Assembly (NCBI GenBank): GCA_035772405.1
Contig: JAYKKM010000149.1
Location: forward strand, 5,800,001 to 5,864,000
Length of the DNA stretch: 64,000 nucleotides
Source of the DNA: Chrysogorgia sp. JL179-B06
Taxonomy: Eukaryota > Cnidaria > Anthozoa > Scleralcyonacea > Chrysogorgiidae
Direction of reading: 5' to 3'
The notes below the pieces were generated by a model. The model ran no database searches. It was not told where the DNA came from and worked only from the letters and a program-made list of their open reading frames with translations. This document shows, one piece after another, positions 22,333-33,770 of the stretch. The position numbers were made by a program, and so were the translations under genes. The stretch's first letter is position 1. The number at the start of each line of letters is the position of its first letter.

Positions 22333-22728
22333 GGCCAAGTAAAAAAATATAGTAGTTTATCGTCCTAACTTCAAAAAAAAAGGAGAATGCGGGCGCTTTT
22401 ATTTTTTTATTATTTTTTCAAGATGGCTTCTCAACATTGGCCATCACCTGCCAAAACCTATTTTTTGAATGGATTTCTTTACAACTGCTTCGATGCAAGA
22501 TTGCGTCAAAACAAATTGTGGTGTGTAAAACTAGAAATAAACCGAAAAGTGCCAAAAGGTAACGGAAGATACCGAAACGCACAAAAATGGCCGAAAGGTT
22601 GCGCAAAAGGCCCAAAAAACAAAACAGATTTTCGACACAAATAAAATAAAAAATAAAAATAAATTTGATGCGGCCGGAAAAAAGGATGCGGGCGGGGACG
22701 ATAAACTACTTTATTTTTTTACTTGGCC
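22333..22728. mobile_element. PIF/Harbinger-type MITE, 396 bp
   Basis: Terminal inverted repeats of about 37 bp begin GGCCAAGTAAAAAAATATAG on the left and GGCCAAGTAAAAAAATAAAG on the right strand. They are flanked by TAA on both sides (22330-22332 and 22729-22731), matching the TWA target duplication of PIF/Harbinger. No transposase inside. Confidence 0.82.
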
Positions 22729-22771
22729 TAATGCAGTCTTGTATAACTAGACAGATACTTGTATATTCTGT

Positions 22772-23113
22772 CTATTCTGCAATCCCGCGCCTTAGTAATT
22801 TTTTCCAAGCCATGCTAAATTTCCGACAACGCTTCGTTTCTTCATACTTTTGTTTGACTTCGGCACTTTTTTGAGCGCGTCTTTCCTGCTCAATCAAACT
22901 CGGTCGCCTTTCACTTTGTTCGTCATCAACTTGTATGGGCTGTACGGTTGCTGTCTCAGTCGGTGTCTGTGGTTGATCAGTTGTCAGAGCTTCTGTTGCA
23001 GGGTCTGTTTCATCAGATGATTCAATATTTGGTCTTTCTTCGACTTCGTCATCAGTTTGCTGTGTTTCAGTTGAGTCTCTTGTCCGCTCAGTTCGTATAA
23101 CATATCTTAACAT
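22772..23113 (-). CDS. Hypothetical acidic, disordered ORF, 113 aa
   Basis: ATG start at 23113. The first 80 residues are rich in Glu, Thr, Gln and Asp (TETQQTDDEVEERPNIESSD, TPTETATVQPIQVDD), followed by a basic tail (QKYEETKRCRKFSMAWKKLL). It looks like an intrinsically disordered linker and has no known domain. It lies inside the transporter intron. It could be an exon piece of an unrecognised mobile element; existence as a gene is doubtful. Confidence 0.25.
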   Translation of the reverse strand: MLRYVIRTERTRDSTETQQTDDEVEERPNIESSDETDPATEALTTDQPQTPTETATVQPIQVDDEQSERRPSLIEQERRAQKSAEVKQKYEETKRCRKFSMAWKKLLRRGIAE

Positions 23114-23461
23114 TTTGCATACATATTTTGCATACGAGTGCGTGAAGGCGAGCTATTTCCATTAACAGCGTGGCGCGACAACTACGTTACTATGGCTGTA
23201 ATAAAAACAACTTATTTTACCTCAGCCAATCACTTCAAGGCTAGTTTGATCGGCTGAGATGAAGATAAACATTATAGATGAAACGCTTCGTATTTCAGAT
23301 TGTTTGTTCTGCATGCAAGCGACGCTATTTTGTAGAGAAATATCAGTCGTGGAGAATTTTTTTTCAGTATCCCACTGGATACTGAGCTTGTGATTTCCAG
23401 TATCCAAATTTAAAATCTGGTATCCCGTGGATATCGGGATACCGCAAATTTGAAGCCCTCA

Positions 23462-23575
23462 ATAAAATAGCTCAGTGGTTAGAGCGCCGATGCGTTGATT
23501 CGGTTAGGGCAGTCAAATTTTCATATACATATATTTGACCATTAATAAATCCTCTCTTCATCTAAAGAAAATTGT
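23462..23575 (+). mobile_element. tRNA-derived SINE, deleted copy
   Basis: ATAGCTCAGTGGTTAGAGCG box A region and the tail CAGTCAAATTTTCATATACA and ATTTGACCATTAATAAATCC, identical in the second copy at 23739. The T-arm part is deleted. Confidence 0.7.
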
Positions 23576-23738
23576 TTTAAAGCCTCCTGTATACAAGAGC
23601 CCGTGATAAGCTCGCTACTTGAGGAAGTCCTGCGAGAGGCTTCGCTCTACTTCGTCGAAGATGAGATATATTCCTGTAGAGATTTGAGAGTCGGGGCGAT
23701 GTATAAATATGTATATGATGTTTGACTGTTCTGACCGT

Positions 23739-23875
23739 GTCTCAATAGCTCACTGGTTAGACCGCCGATGCGTTGATTCGGAGACCTCGGGTTTGATTCC
23801 CGGTTGGGGCAGTCAAATTTTCATATACATATATTTGACCATTAATAAATCCTCTCTTCATCTAAAGAAAAAAGT
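23739..23875 (+). mobile_element. tRNA-derived SINE
   Basis: The first 72 nt (23739-23810) fold as a tRNA: acceptor GTCTCAA with TTGGGGC (three G-U pairs), box A ATAGCTCACTGG, T-arm TCGGG/CCCGG with box B GGTTTGATTCC. The anticodon loop GCGTTGA lacks U33 and the D stem is broken, so it is not a functional tRNA. The unique tail ends in CTAAAGAAAAAAG just before the transporter exon donor. Confidence 0.72.
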
Positions 23876-23905
23876 TAAAGTATACTTTAAAGAATAATTT
23901 CTTAC

Positions 23906-25199
23906 CGAGAATTACGGCCGAGCTCGCCTTGGACCCAGCCTTTGAAAAATGTACCGCCAGACCAGTGTAGGACAAACCGAAAGCGGCCGCCTGGAGAAGG
24001 TCGATGGTGAGAACAAGCCAGGGAATGTTGATGAAAGATAATGCAAAAAAGGAGATAGAAAATAGGAATAAGGAGACTGATATGGTTTTAAGATCACCGA
24101 CTTTTTCTATGAGGTATCCTGATAGATAAAAGAACAATGCTACCAAGGGGCGTCGGATTAAACCAGCCACTGCCATGGTTCTTGGGCTTCCAGATAACTC
24201 GCTGATGTACCAGAACTCCCAGTAGATTTGATAGGTGGTGCAGGATCCAATGTAGAAGGCGACAATTAACACAATTATGTAATGAAAGTCGGATAAGATA
24301 GTTTTCACTTCACTCCAATTGATGACTCGATGCTTATGGTATTCGAACTTAAACCAAGGTATGGCGAAGGAAGACAACATTATCCCAACCGTTGCCCAAA
24401 GAAATGTTACGTGGTAGCCATCGCCGATAATTCCGCAAACACTGAGCTTCGTGTTGGCAGCCATTAGACCGACGGCGAAGATGGAGACACTGCCGCCGAT
24501 GTGCGCCCACATGTAGTATGAACCGTAGCTTGCCCGCTCTTCTTTAAGGTAGGTGAATGTAGCCAAATTTTGTAGCGTCATTAACGCTCGATCCAGCAAT
24601 GTAGACAGTGCCTTGGTGATGGCCATGAACAGAAAAAGAGTGCTCAGCCAAGGAACATGGTTGTTTCTCTTGAATTCCTTCACTGGCTTTGGAAATTTCG
24701 GAAATTTTTCGTTGCTTGGATGTAAGAAAGTGTTTGACGATATGTTAATGACAGACACGTTAGTGTGGATATCGAGGGCATTCTGGAAGTATTTCTTGGA
24801 AATATCGCTGGTTCGATTCGTTATAGACCCACTGGGTCTTGGTCTTACAAAGCATGTTGGCATAGACACGACAAGTGGTAAAAGAGGAGCAAAAGAGATA
24901 ATGATAAGGACCGCTGTAGATACGATTAAAACGAGTTTTCTTGCTCGAAATCTGTCCCCAAGAAATCCAAACAGTGGTAATGATAGGTGCTGGACGCCCA
25001 TAAGTGCTGTAAAACCAATTTGAAATGGGCTAAGGCCAAGTTGTTTCATGTAAAGATTGATATACTCGTTAAAAACGATTACACCGCTGTTTGTAAAGAG
25101 GAAACTCCATTTGAACGCCAAAGATTGCATCGAAAATAATCCCATGTTCCTGTAGACACGGCATGGACGGAGATAATCATACATGTCCAATATAATCAT
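23906..25199 (-). CDS. MFSD6-like major facilitator transporter, main exon
   Basis: Encodes most of a 12-helix major facilitator protein resembling MFSD6. It opens with MKQLGLSPFQIGFTALMGVQ (helix 1-2 region), followed by LSLPLFGFLGDRFRARKLVL, the motif-A-like loop (GxxxDRFRAR) between helices 2 and 3. A large luminal or extracellular loop (about residues 115-190) has several NxS/T sites, then helices 5-11 to SSAVILG. The exon ends at the donor CTCG|GTAAG (23906/23905) and continues at 6530. The annotated start is the upstream ATG. Alternatively, an acceptor-like TGTCTACAG directly upstream of GAACATGGGATTATTTTC at about 25150 would make the later Met (MGLFSMQSL) the true start after a 5' UTR intron. 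Substrate unknown; membrane location follows from the fold. Confidence 0.85.
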
Positions 25200-25436
25200 T
25201 GGTATGCAGCTGCTTCAGGTGGTTGCTACCCAGGTATAACCATTGACATGCAGCTGCTTCAGGTGGTATAGTGGCTTCAAGCTGCTACATGGGTAATGGG
25301 TATAGTATCATATGTCCCATTGTCCCTAAATGCACAATGGTATTATTTTTGGATCTATACCTTATAATTTCCTCGTTCTCAAAACGATCGCGCATTACAT
25401 TATAAATAAAGGTATACCGCATTATCTCTGTGATAT
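25200..25436. other. Upstream region of the transporter gene
   Basis: Contains an imperfect direct repeat of GGTATGCAGCTGCTTCAGGTGG (25200-25270). No TATA-type promoter can be assigned with confidence. Confidence 0.35.
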
Positions 25437-25735
25437 CGCTATTGAATGAAACAATATTATATGTTGTTGCCTCGTTCTATTTCAAAACTACGCAACATAT
25501 CCGCGCTATTGAATGAAACAATATTATATGTTGTTGCCTCGTTCTACTTCAAAACTACGCAACATATCGCTATTGAATGAAACAATATTATATGTTGTTG
25601 CCTCGTTCTACTTCAAAACTACGCAACATATCGCTATTGAATGAAACAATATTATGTTGCCTCGTTCTATTTCAAAACTACGCAACATATTACCTATCGC
25701 TATTCAATGAAACAATATTATATGTTTTTGTCGTG
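25437..25735. repeat. Minisatellite, about 62-bp unit, five copies
   Basis: Units contain CGCTATTGAATGAAACAATA, TGTTGTTGCCTCGTTCTA and CAAAACTACGCAACATAT; some are shortened. The reverse complement of the same unit occurs at 12835-12990, inside the neighbouring intron. Confidence 0.85.
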
Positions 25736-26165
25736 CGGTCGTTCAATTTTATAAGCCATTATTTCTGTCAATACTTTATAAATAGACAGTTTATAACGCA
25801 TTATTTCTGTCAATACTTTATGTGATTGGGACGTTCTCAACTAGACGACGCATTACATAACTACATATTATAGACAGTTTATAACGCATTATTTCTGTCA
25901 ATTCTTTATATGTGATTCATATAGACAGTTTATAAGGCATCATTTCTGTCAATACTTTATGTGATTGTCTCGTTCTCAAAAAGACCACGTATTACTACAT
26001 ATAAACAAAGTTATGGCATTATTTCTGTCAATTCTTTATGTGATTGTCTCCTCAAAATTCCAAAAAGACCACGTATTATTACATAGAGAAAATTTATAAG
26101 GAATTTCTGTGTCAATATTTCATGTGATTGTCTCGTTCTCTAAATTATAAGACCAACCATTATTA
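25736..26165. repeat. Tandem repeat, about 85-95-bp unit
   Basis: Repeated blocks AGACAGTTTATAAGGCAT, ATTTCTGTCAATACTTTATG and TGATTGTCTCGTTCTCAAAA, then AGACCACGTATTACTACAT. The final part recurs nearly verbatim at 27320-27465. Confidence 0.85.
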
Positions 26166-26545
26166 CATATACAAAAATAAGAACCACGAATATTTTAAAA
26201 ATAAGAACCACAATAATTTACACAAATTTATCACGCATTATTTTTCGTGTCTATAGAGTTTATACGGATACGCTTAGCGGTAAGGTTAGGGTTACGTTAG
26301 GCAACGCTTTCGAAAATAACCCTCACATATATATACACAAATTTATAACGTGTTATTCTTGTGTCTACACTTCATGTGATTGCGTAGTTATATAACAGGT
26401 CACGCAGTCGCAGTGCATTAAGGAACTTGCGAAGTTTCCATCAACATTACACACAAATATTGTTACTTTTATTTTTTTTATTATAAATTCATTTAAATTG
26501 GTTTAGTTCTAAAATAACAACAAGAACAATGTTTATCTTATATCA

Positions 26546-26712
26546 ATGCTCAATAGTCACTCAAGTAACTCAATGAATAAATAATGTTGTCATAGGTATC
26601 ATAGTGTTGTCAACAATGTCTTTCAAAAATGCTCAATAGTCACTCAAGTAACTCAATGAATAAATAATGTCATATCTCATAGTGTTGTCAACAGTATCTT
26701 TCAAAAATGGCG
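26546..26712. repeat. Direct duplication, about 83-bp unit
   Basis: GCTCAATAGTCACTCAAGTA to GTCTTTCAAAAAT occurs twice in direct orientation (about 26546-26630 and 26631-26710), the second slightly shortened. Confidence 0.85.
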
Positions 26713-27116
26713 AAATCTAGCGTACTGCGTATAAGCTCTTCATTTCCACCTATTCATAATCCATCTTCAACAACAACGCTTGCTTCCAAACAGGTTTCTT
26801 TTCTGATACATTTGTAGGTATCGCGTTTTAATTGTGGCAATATTTCATTGATTGCGTCGCTATAAAAAGACCATGCATTAATTATAGTCATGACCATGTT
26901 TATAACGCATTACTCTCATACTGCCTTCGTGCGTGCCTCGGTGTTACCATCACAGAACATAGGAACTTGGTGTTTAGACAAAAATATTTCAATATTTTAT
27001 TGCGTTCGACGAAGGAGAACGCATTCTAATCTTGCATGTTATGGGTTACTCTGCTTTACCCAAGATAAAATCTTTACCCTTTTTGAATAAATTACCGTTT
27101 TGGAATTTTGAGTAAA

Positions 27117-27465
27117 TTATGGGATATTTCTGTCAATTCTTTATATGTGATTCATATAGACAGTTTATAAGGCATCATTTCTGTCAATACTTTATATAAT
27201 TGCCTCGTTCTCAAAAAGACCACGTATTACTACATATAGACAGTTTATAAGGCATTATTTCTGTCAATACTTTATGTGATTGTCTCGTTGTCAAAAAGTC
27301 GACGCATTACTACATATAAACAAAGTTATGGCATTATTTCTGTCAATACTTTATGTGATTGTCTCCTCAAAATTCCAAAAAGACCACGTATTATTACATA
27401 GAGAAAATTTATAAGGAATTTCTGTGTCAATATTTCATGTGATTGTCTCGTTCTCTAAATTATAA
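27117..27465. repeat. Second array of the 85-95-bp tandem repeat
   Basis: Three to four units of the 25736-26165 repeat in the same orientation. The last 150 bp match 26010-26155 almost exactly, indicating a segmental copy about 1.3 kb apart. Confidence 0.85.
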
Positions 27466-28001
27466 TCCAACAGCAACACAGTATGGATTGGTCGATAACG
27501 ACGGTATCGAATATTTGGTATCAAGGTCTGCAAGAAAAGTATCGATACTGGCGAGAAATATCGATTGTTTCGATACCGCTGAGCCTGCGGTCTTTTGCCT
27601 TTTGGTCAGCGGACTCAGCACAAACTACAGTCTACAAGGCGCATTTACATGTGGTTTTACTGGTTTATCGAAACATGAACGAAGGTAATGACGATTCATT
27701 AGTAGTATAGTATATTGGGTACCAGCGCATTTTTCCAATTGAGTGTCTTGATCGACTACCTGACAGTAACTGCGTAACACGGGTAAATATATGGAACACT
27801 CAAATGGAAAAAGTTCGCTGTCACCCCCATATACGAGATGGTGATGTGATACATATGGTGATGTGTCGCATGGTTTGGATGTTCAAAACAATGTTCTAAA
27901 ATGTGGTACATTGGGTGAGGGAAATAGAAGGATCGTTAAACGTGACCCTGTTGTGGGTAGAGGTGTCGTTAGGTATGACCCTGTTGTGGGTGAGTTTGGA
28001 A

Positions 28002-28695
28002 CAGGGCCGTTGCGCAGGGGATTGAGCAGGGGGGGGGGGGTGAGAATTAATTTTGCCGACAAATGGGCGTGGTCACTGGGTGTGGTCGTTCAAAAACAAT
28101 ACCCAGACATGAACGACCAAACTACGAAAACGACCAAACTACCAAAAACTCCGACTCACAGGAAAGATGGAACTATCGGTATATTGCCTTCTCGGGGGTC
28201 AATGAAAGTGGGGTTCAACTAAAAGAATATAGTATAGAAAGGCCTGGCGTACATCACACTTCAGTTCCTAGGCTTCTGTATATCTCGTGATTTCGATTTT
28301 CGAACAGTAATTTGCTGTCTTGCCGAGTTGGGGTTTGCTGATAGAGGATGAGCATGAAATCTTGTTGGTCAGCAGTTACATTAACTGGATAACATCAAGG
28401 GAATCGAGGTGGGAGTGTTAGGAAGACACTTAAGGTGGGGGGTTAGGGTTAGAAAACTCATTAGGTGGGGGGTTAAGGGTTAGGATCTAAGTTGTTTTAG
28501 GGTTAGCGGTTATTTCATGGTTAAGTGACAAAATTCTGACGATTATATATATACCTCGATTCCTTCATGCTCATCCTCGATCATCGCCCAGGTTATCATC
28601 ACTTGGGTTATAGCAAACCCTACAAAAGTTTCATTTGCCGACAAATCCTTTATTTGCCGACAGAACTGGTTTTTCCCCCCTTCGCGACGGCCCTG
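28002..28695. mobile_element. hAT-type non-autonomous element, 694 bp
   Basis: Ends CAGGGCCGTTGCGCAGGGG and, on the complementary strand of the right end, CAGGGCCGTCGCGAAGGGG. GTTTGGAA and GTTCGGAA (7 of 8) flank them, the 8-bp duplication expected for hAT. TTGCCGACAAATGGGCG and TTGCCGACAAATCC are subterminal. The middle has no transposase and includes telomere-like GGTTAGGGTTAG words (about 28440-28515). Confidence 0.8.
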
Positions 28696-28738
28696 GTTCG
28701 GAACTGGTGTTTGATCGTAAGTTGAGTGATTTCCTCGC

Positions 28739-30535
28739 GTGATAAGGCTTAAGGGTTTGTCGACACTACGTAGTAATATGAACTTTATGAGGAGATTGTC
28801 CGAGAGTTATCTCACTGAAGCTAAACAGTTAGGGTACACATGGAGGGATCTGGTTAGAAAAGACTCTAGACAAACTGTTATTGATAGTGTTGTTAGACAG
28901 AGGTTTAGAGATATCCCGTCATTCATTAGACAGAGAGTTGCCCCGTTGGAGAGACTAGACAGGCGAATTAGACTTGTTGAAACGAGGCTCTTTTTAAATC
29001 ATTAATGAGCAACGTAAACGTCTTCATGAGGACACATTAGAGGAAGATGTTAGAAGTGTTAGTAGTATGTTTCCTACAGTTACACAGAGGAGATGTGCTT
29101 TCAAAGGATATACCAAATCATACAGTGTTGATATTGTCAACAATAAAGATCCACTAACACAACTCATTATAGAACTAGAGTCTCTGTAGGTCAAACTTTG
29201 AGGGGGGAGTTGGAGCGACTAAAAGGTCTAAAGTTTGTTGAGACATTAAAAGTGACTCTAGAGAAGCAGGTTTGTGGTGATAGGTCTGTGTTTAAAACGA
29301 CCTTCTTTAGTAATGTGGTTAAGACCGTTTGTTAATAATGCTGATATTGGAAAGAATGTGAGGTTATAGCTAGCGAGGAGATACTCAATCGCGTGTCTAT
29401 ATGGTTGTCAGAAGGGTCTGGGTGGATTGTGGACAATATCTGAATTGAATTTGAATTGATTTATTTGCCATTAATATACAGTAATTCTATATACAAGCTG
29501 TCAATACAGATGGCGAGGAGACCTCATGAAACCACTAGGCTTATCTAGTGAGGTCACCTCACACTGCAAATTTCAAGGAGTCGATCACACCCGAAAAGAG
29601 CCATTTCGTCACAGAAATTTGCAGTGTATGCATAAATGCAATATTTTACTTAATGATTATTTTTTTTTTTATATTTTACTTAATCAATATTTTACTTAAT
29701 GATTATTTTACTAAATTATTTTACTCGATGATCATTATTATTAATGTGGTGGTATTTAAACCTTTGAGAGGATCAAGTTATAATGAACTACCATTGGAAT
29801 TGAGGAACGCATCAAAGGGTCTAATCAATATAAAGAACAAAGACGATAAATGTTTTACGTGGTGTCGTGTGTTACATAAGAGTCCTGTAGAGTAAGATCC
29901 ACAGAGAGTGTCAAAACATATAGGAGATATGTTGATACTGTTAATTACGAGAAAATTGAGTTGCCAGTATCTATGAAACATTATAATAAGATAGAGAAAC
30001 AGAACAACATAAGTATTGACGTATTTGGGTATGAGAACAAACAACCATACCCTATCTACGTATCTGAGGAGAGTTATGAGGATCATATGGACCTTCTACT
30101 TCTCACAAATGGTTACAAACGACATTACGTATAAATAAAAGACTTCGATAGGTTTATGTACAACCAATCTAAGCATAAACAGAAGAAGAACTTCTGTAGA
30201 TATTGACTTCAATGTTTCAGCACTAAAGACGTGCTTGAAAGACATAAGGAGAACTGTATGGTGGTAAATGGTAAACAAGCAATCAAAATGCCAACTGAGG
30301 GAGACAATATTCTTGAGTACAAAAACTTTCACAAGAAACTAGAGGTACCGTTTGTGATATACGCAGACTTCGAGGCTATCACAGAGAAGATCGATACAGT
30401 GACATCATCTTCAGACAACTCACATACTAATGCGTATCAGAAACACACAGACTGTGGATATGGGTACAAAGTACGTAGTGTGCTGTTACGATGATAAGTA
30501 TAGGAAACCAGTAGAGGTTTTTCGAGGTAAGAATG
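28739..30535 (+). pseudogene. Broken family-B DNA polymerase (Polinton/Maverick or adintovirus-like fossil)
   Basis: Scattered blocks in changing frames match the N-terminal and exonuclease part of the protein-primed-type family-B polymerase found in Polintons and related animal DNA viruses. Visible are a basic N-terminal frame (28739-29005), further pieces at about 29010-29400, GLINIKNKDDKCFTWC (about 29815-29870), a GYENKQPYPIYVS block (about 30028-30070), a C2H2-like zinc-finger piece (about 30195-30255) and the exonuclease I motif FVIYADFEA (about 30350-30376). Numerous stops and frameshifts, plus an insertion at about 29430-29740 and a LINE at 30540-30980, break it. The polymerase palm is absent. 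Clearly an old, non-functional copy. Confidence 0.72.
29430..29740 (-). mobile_element. Insertion in the polymerase fossil, LINE 3'-end-like
   Basis: Interrupts the fossil between two collinear blocks. On the minus strand it ends ATGGCAAATAAATCAATTCA and AATTCAATTC, a polyadenylation-like AATAAA next to a short repeat tail, as in LINE 3' ends. The remainder is AT-rich without coding signal. Confidence 0.45.
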
Positions 30536-30539
30536 CATG

Positions 30540-30985
30540 GGTGCTTTAGCTGGAGACAGGTGACGTCATTTAAGGTTTTGGTATAGCATTTGGTGTCGTC
30601 GGATGCAAGCATGAGAAATTTGATGATTGATAAAAAGAATAAAAAGGATAACCCCAAGACGGATTCCTGAAAGGCACCAGAACGAAAAGGTTCCCAGGAG
30701 CTACAGATACGATATATGACTACTTTCTGCCGGCGAAACATGACTAGTAGTCGGACAACCAACTGAACAAAGCACCTGAAATCCTGAGAGCTTGAGGCTT
30801 GTGCTATAGAAAATGGAAATGGCAGACAGTATCAAAAGCATGAGAGAAGTGAAGATAAATAACGTCAATTTCACCACCACTATCAAATAGTTTACCAATA
30901 TCATGGACCACAGAGAGAAGTTGAGTGGTAATTATACTCACAAACATAAAGACGGGTTTAAGTCATTGTCCTTCAGACCAGATGC
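30540..30985 (-). pseudogene. LINE reverse transcriptase fragment (CR1/L2/Jockey-like)
   Basis: On the minus strand, degenerate RT blocks appear in order: DVIYLHFSHAFDTV (motif A region), SWEPFRSGAFQESVLGLSFL (fingers/palm, normally S.VPQGSVLGP) and SDDTKCY (relic of the ADDT catalytic motif). Several stops. It truncates the polymerase fossil. Confidence 0.72.
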
Positions 30986-31020
30986 CCACATTACAAATGT
31001 AATGTTAATACTAACATAAT

Positions 31021-31135
31021 TAACACTAACCTTAACACCAACCTTAACACTAACCTTAACACTAACATTAACACTAACCTTAACACTAACCTTAACACTA
31101 ACCTTAACACTAACCTTAACACTATACCATTGACT
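31021..31135. repeat. 12-bp minisatellite CTAACCTTAACA
   Basis: About nine imperfect tandem copies of CTAACCTTAACA, with ACCAACC and ACATTAAC variants. The complement TGTTAAGGTTAG resembles a doubled, degenerate telomere repeat. Likely a simple minisatellite rather than a telomere remnant. Confidence 0.85.
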
Positions 31136-31361
31136 TAACTGTCCATTATCAACTTAAGTATCAATTTAACTGTCAGTAAAATCAGTGTTGAAGCATGAAC
31201 CATCTGGTGCTCCGTTTGTAATTGTTTTTATTAAATGCACTTTGCGGGTTTTTCAATGGCCTCTAAACCAAATCTGAGTTGTTGAAGTATCGGATTCCGA
31301 ACAACAGTGAGCGGTGTCTTGATATTAGTAGTAATATTATTATTATTATTATTATTATTAT

Positions 31362-31693
31362 TCATAATAAAGAGCGCTCAACCAATCAGAAGACAGCATG
31401 TAATGAGATGTATAGCTCTTAACCAATCAGAAGCTGTCCAGTCCTCAAAAAAAAATGTGTATGTAATTAATGAGTATCTCATTAGCATCTCATTAGTGCA
31501 AGTCATTAACTATTCATAGACCTCGTAAAGGTGTAGGAATAGAATATGACTATACGTAGAGATGATGATGATCTCATATAACCACGTCACACCATTGTTG
31601 TAGTGAAGGAATAGGATCAGGATTGGAAGAAGAGATACGTCATATCCGGTGCTATCAATATGAGTTGGTTGAGCACTCTTTATTATGATCATG
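31362..31693. mobile_element. Probable MITE, about 330 bp
   Basis: Inverted ends: ATAATAAAGAGCGCTCAACCAATCAG at left and, on the other strand at right, ATAATAAAGAGTGCTCAACCAACTCA. It lies beside an (ATT)n run. Target duplication not clear. Confidence 0.5.
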
Positions 31694-31699
31694 TAGACA

Positions 31700-32039
31700 G
31701 ATTATGGGTGAATAGGTAACAGTGATGACATATCGTACAACTACAGTACGACCTCATTGATGTCTCTGTAACGCTCATGTGTTTTCTTGATGAAATCAAA
31801 ATGTGTTATATTGAAAAGTGTTAAAATAAAAAAAAATAAAGTGAGATGACCACAAAGTGTTAAATCAAATTTAACAGAATGTGTCTCAGTCATATAAAAA
31901 GTGTTTTTAAAAAAAAAATTGAAAATATGTTTTGGAATTTATCAGAAAGGCAAAAATACCTTTAATATTCTGATAAATATATAGACGTGTCAAGACTGCT
32001 GAATTAGCAGCAGTATATTGCACCTGCTAACTAGTATGC
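31700..32039. other. Non-coding stretch
   Basis: AT-rich sequence with two AAGTGTTAAA-type words and poly-A runs (31825-31920). No gene or repeat boundary recognised. Confidence 0.4.
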
Positions 32040-32200
32040 AATACATGTGATGTAGCTCAATGGTCATTAAATTGTTTGCTACTCAAGCTTTAAACCGGAG
32101 ATCATGAAGGTTGCAGGTTTGATTCCTGTCTGGGACTCAGAAACATTTTTCCAAGTTTGCATTAAAGCTTGAGTTGCAAGCATTTTACGATATTGAAATC
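32040..32200 (+). mobile_element. tRNA-derived SINE, second family, rearranged
   Basis: GTAGCTCAATGGTCATTAAA and a box B GCAGGTTTGATTCCTGTCTG, then GGACTCAGAAACATTTTTCC and AGTTTGCATTAAAGCTTGAG. The same order occurs at 44018-44150. A segment of the tail appears inserted between boxes A and B here. Confidence 0.6.
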
Positions 32201-32369
32201 AAGCTACAAGTCACATTGCGAAGCTGTTTTATGCATAAAATCTTAAATCAACATCATTGTCATGGTCATGGCCGCCCAGGTAACCGAGGTCTCGGTCTCA
32301 CAAGGCGAGATCTTGGTTAGCGGAGCTGGTTCGACTCTCATATAAACACAAGATGAAAACTAACAAGTA

Positions 32370-32640
32370 ATAATAGTAGCACATCCACGATCTCGGAATA
32401 GATAGAAAGCCTTTTCAACAGTAATTCATGATCTATTACATCAAAAGCTTTTCGAAAGTCGATGAGTAATAAAGCAGTTAGTAGCAGTTAGTTCGTCATT
32501 GTCCATGTTGAACAATATCTGGTCTGTTAATCGAATAAGAGCGGTCTCGCTATAGAATGACCACTTCTAAAAGCAGATTGGTATTCATAAATCAAGTTGT
32601 TTTTCACGAAGAAACGCAGAGGAGAAAACCGTATTCGTCT
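32370..32640 (-). pseudogene. LINE reverse transcriptase fragment
   Basis: On the minus strand, a readable RT palm: YEYQSAFRSGHSIAT, LTDQILFNMDNDEL and AFDVIDHELLLKRL. A small duplication of CTGCTACTAACTG shifts the frame. Only motif 2/A regions survive. Confidence 0.78.
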
Positions 32641-32798
32641 GGAATATTGGTGTACAGATGATCCAGAAATGATCCATTATCGGTTGTAAAGCTAGATACA
32701 ACTTTTACTGATATGAGGGACCAAATATTTTAAGTATCTGCTGTTTCTGACCTTCCTCTGATTGCATCACAACATTATGCAAATACTCTTGGTAAATT

Positions 32799-33010
32799 TA
32801 TCTAATAAGCCAGTTCGTAATGTCGACTGCGCATCGAAATGACGTGTTCTGCGTCGGGATAAAACTTATTTCAATACATAACATCAGGTTAAAACCACAA
32901 TAGACATTTGCATTTCTATTTACACTCAGTGCAAATTCGTGATACTGAATTCCCCAGTCTGATATTATGAATTGTAATAAGTTTTATCCCGACGCACTGG
33001 CTTATCTTAT
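32799..33010. mobile_element. Probable MITE, about 210 bp
   Basis: Ends ATAAGCCAGT at both sides in inverted orientation. CGTCGGGATAAAACTTATT is mirrored internally (about 32852-32876 and 32967-32990). The left arm contains an extra 35 bp. Confidence 0.55.
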
Positions 33011-33770
33011 AATAGTCAAATGAACACCAAAGACTCCTTATCAACTCACTCCTTGTCCCAACTACAGTATGGTTGTCCAATTACGTCCTATAAATGTCTC
33101 TTATGAGCTCTCAGATGGAACTAATCAGAAATATTTGAATATAGAAATTCGCTTCGCGCGAAAATATTCGCCTAGTGGAAAATCGCCCCTTACGTCGAAT
33201 CTCCACTGGCGGAAAATAAAATGTTCATTTGTTCTGTGAGATATCGCATGGAACTAATTATTACAAAAGACAAAAAAGGAAAATTCGAGTAAAGTATGAG
33301 CACAGAATATGAGTATGCGGGCACAGAAGGGGACAGAAGCGTTCCCGAGCTTGCCAGTTACTTCATATTGTGAACACCGTACTGCAATTCTTTTATGAGG
33401 ATTTAATATGCCAAATAAAAGCAAATACAACCTATTCAAATCTTGTGAAATTGTTGTAAATCCATAAGCAATTGATCACAACAGTTAGTCCTTCAAATGC
33501 AAGCAACAGTGGGTGATTTTAGAAATGTTGATCGAAACGCAAAGTTGTCAAGTCAAGCGAAGTAAAACAGAATCAGGGAGCAATTATCCTTGAAACTTAT
33601 AAGAATAGAAACCTTCTAAGACACACCAAATTGTAAAGAAGAGATAGGGAAAGCCAGAAATTAAGAAGAAATTAAAGCTAGAAGTACTCGATAATATTAA
33701 CTAGATTTATAACTTCGAGTACCGGACACAGAAATTTGCATGAGTAAAATATTAGTTAGCACTGAATAGA
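33011..33770. other. Non-coding stretch
   Basis: No gene recognised; a GC-richer TTCGCTTCGCGCGAAAATATTCGCC patch near 33150 is the only conspicuous local feature. Confidence 0.4.

Noticed and set aside
23739..23810. Functional tRNA gene
   Set aside because: It folds as a tRNA, but the anticodon loop lacks U33, the D stem is broken, and it continues into a SINE tail present in a second copy.
28440..28520. Internal telomere array (GGTTAGGGTTAG words)
   Set aside because: The repeats are few, irregular and lie inside a hAT element. The run at 31021-31135 has a 12-bp unit and is also better called a minisatellite.
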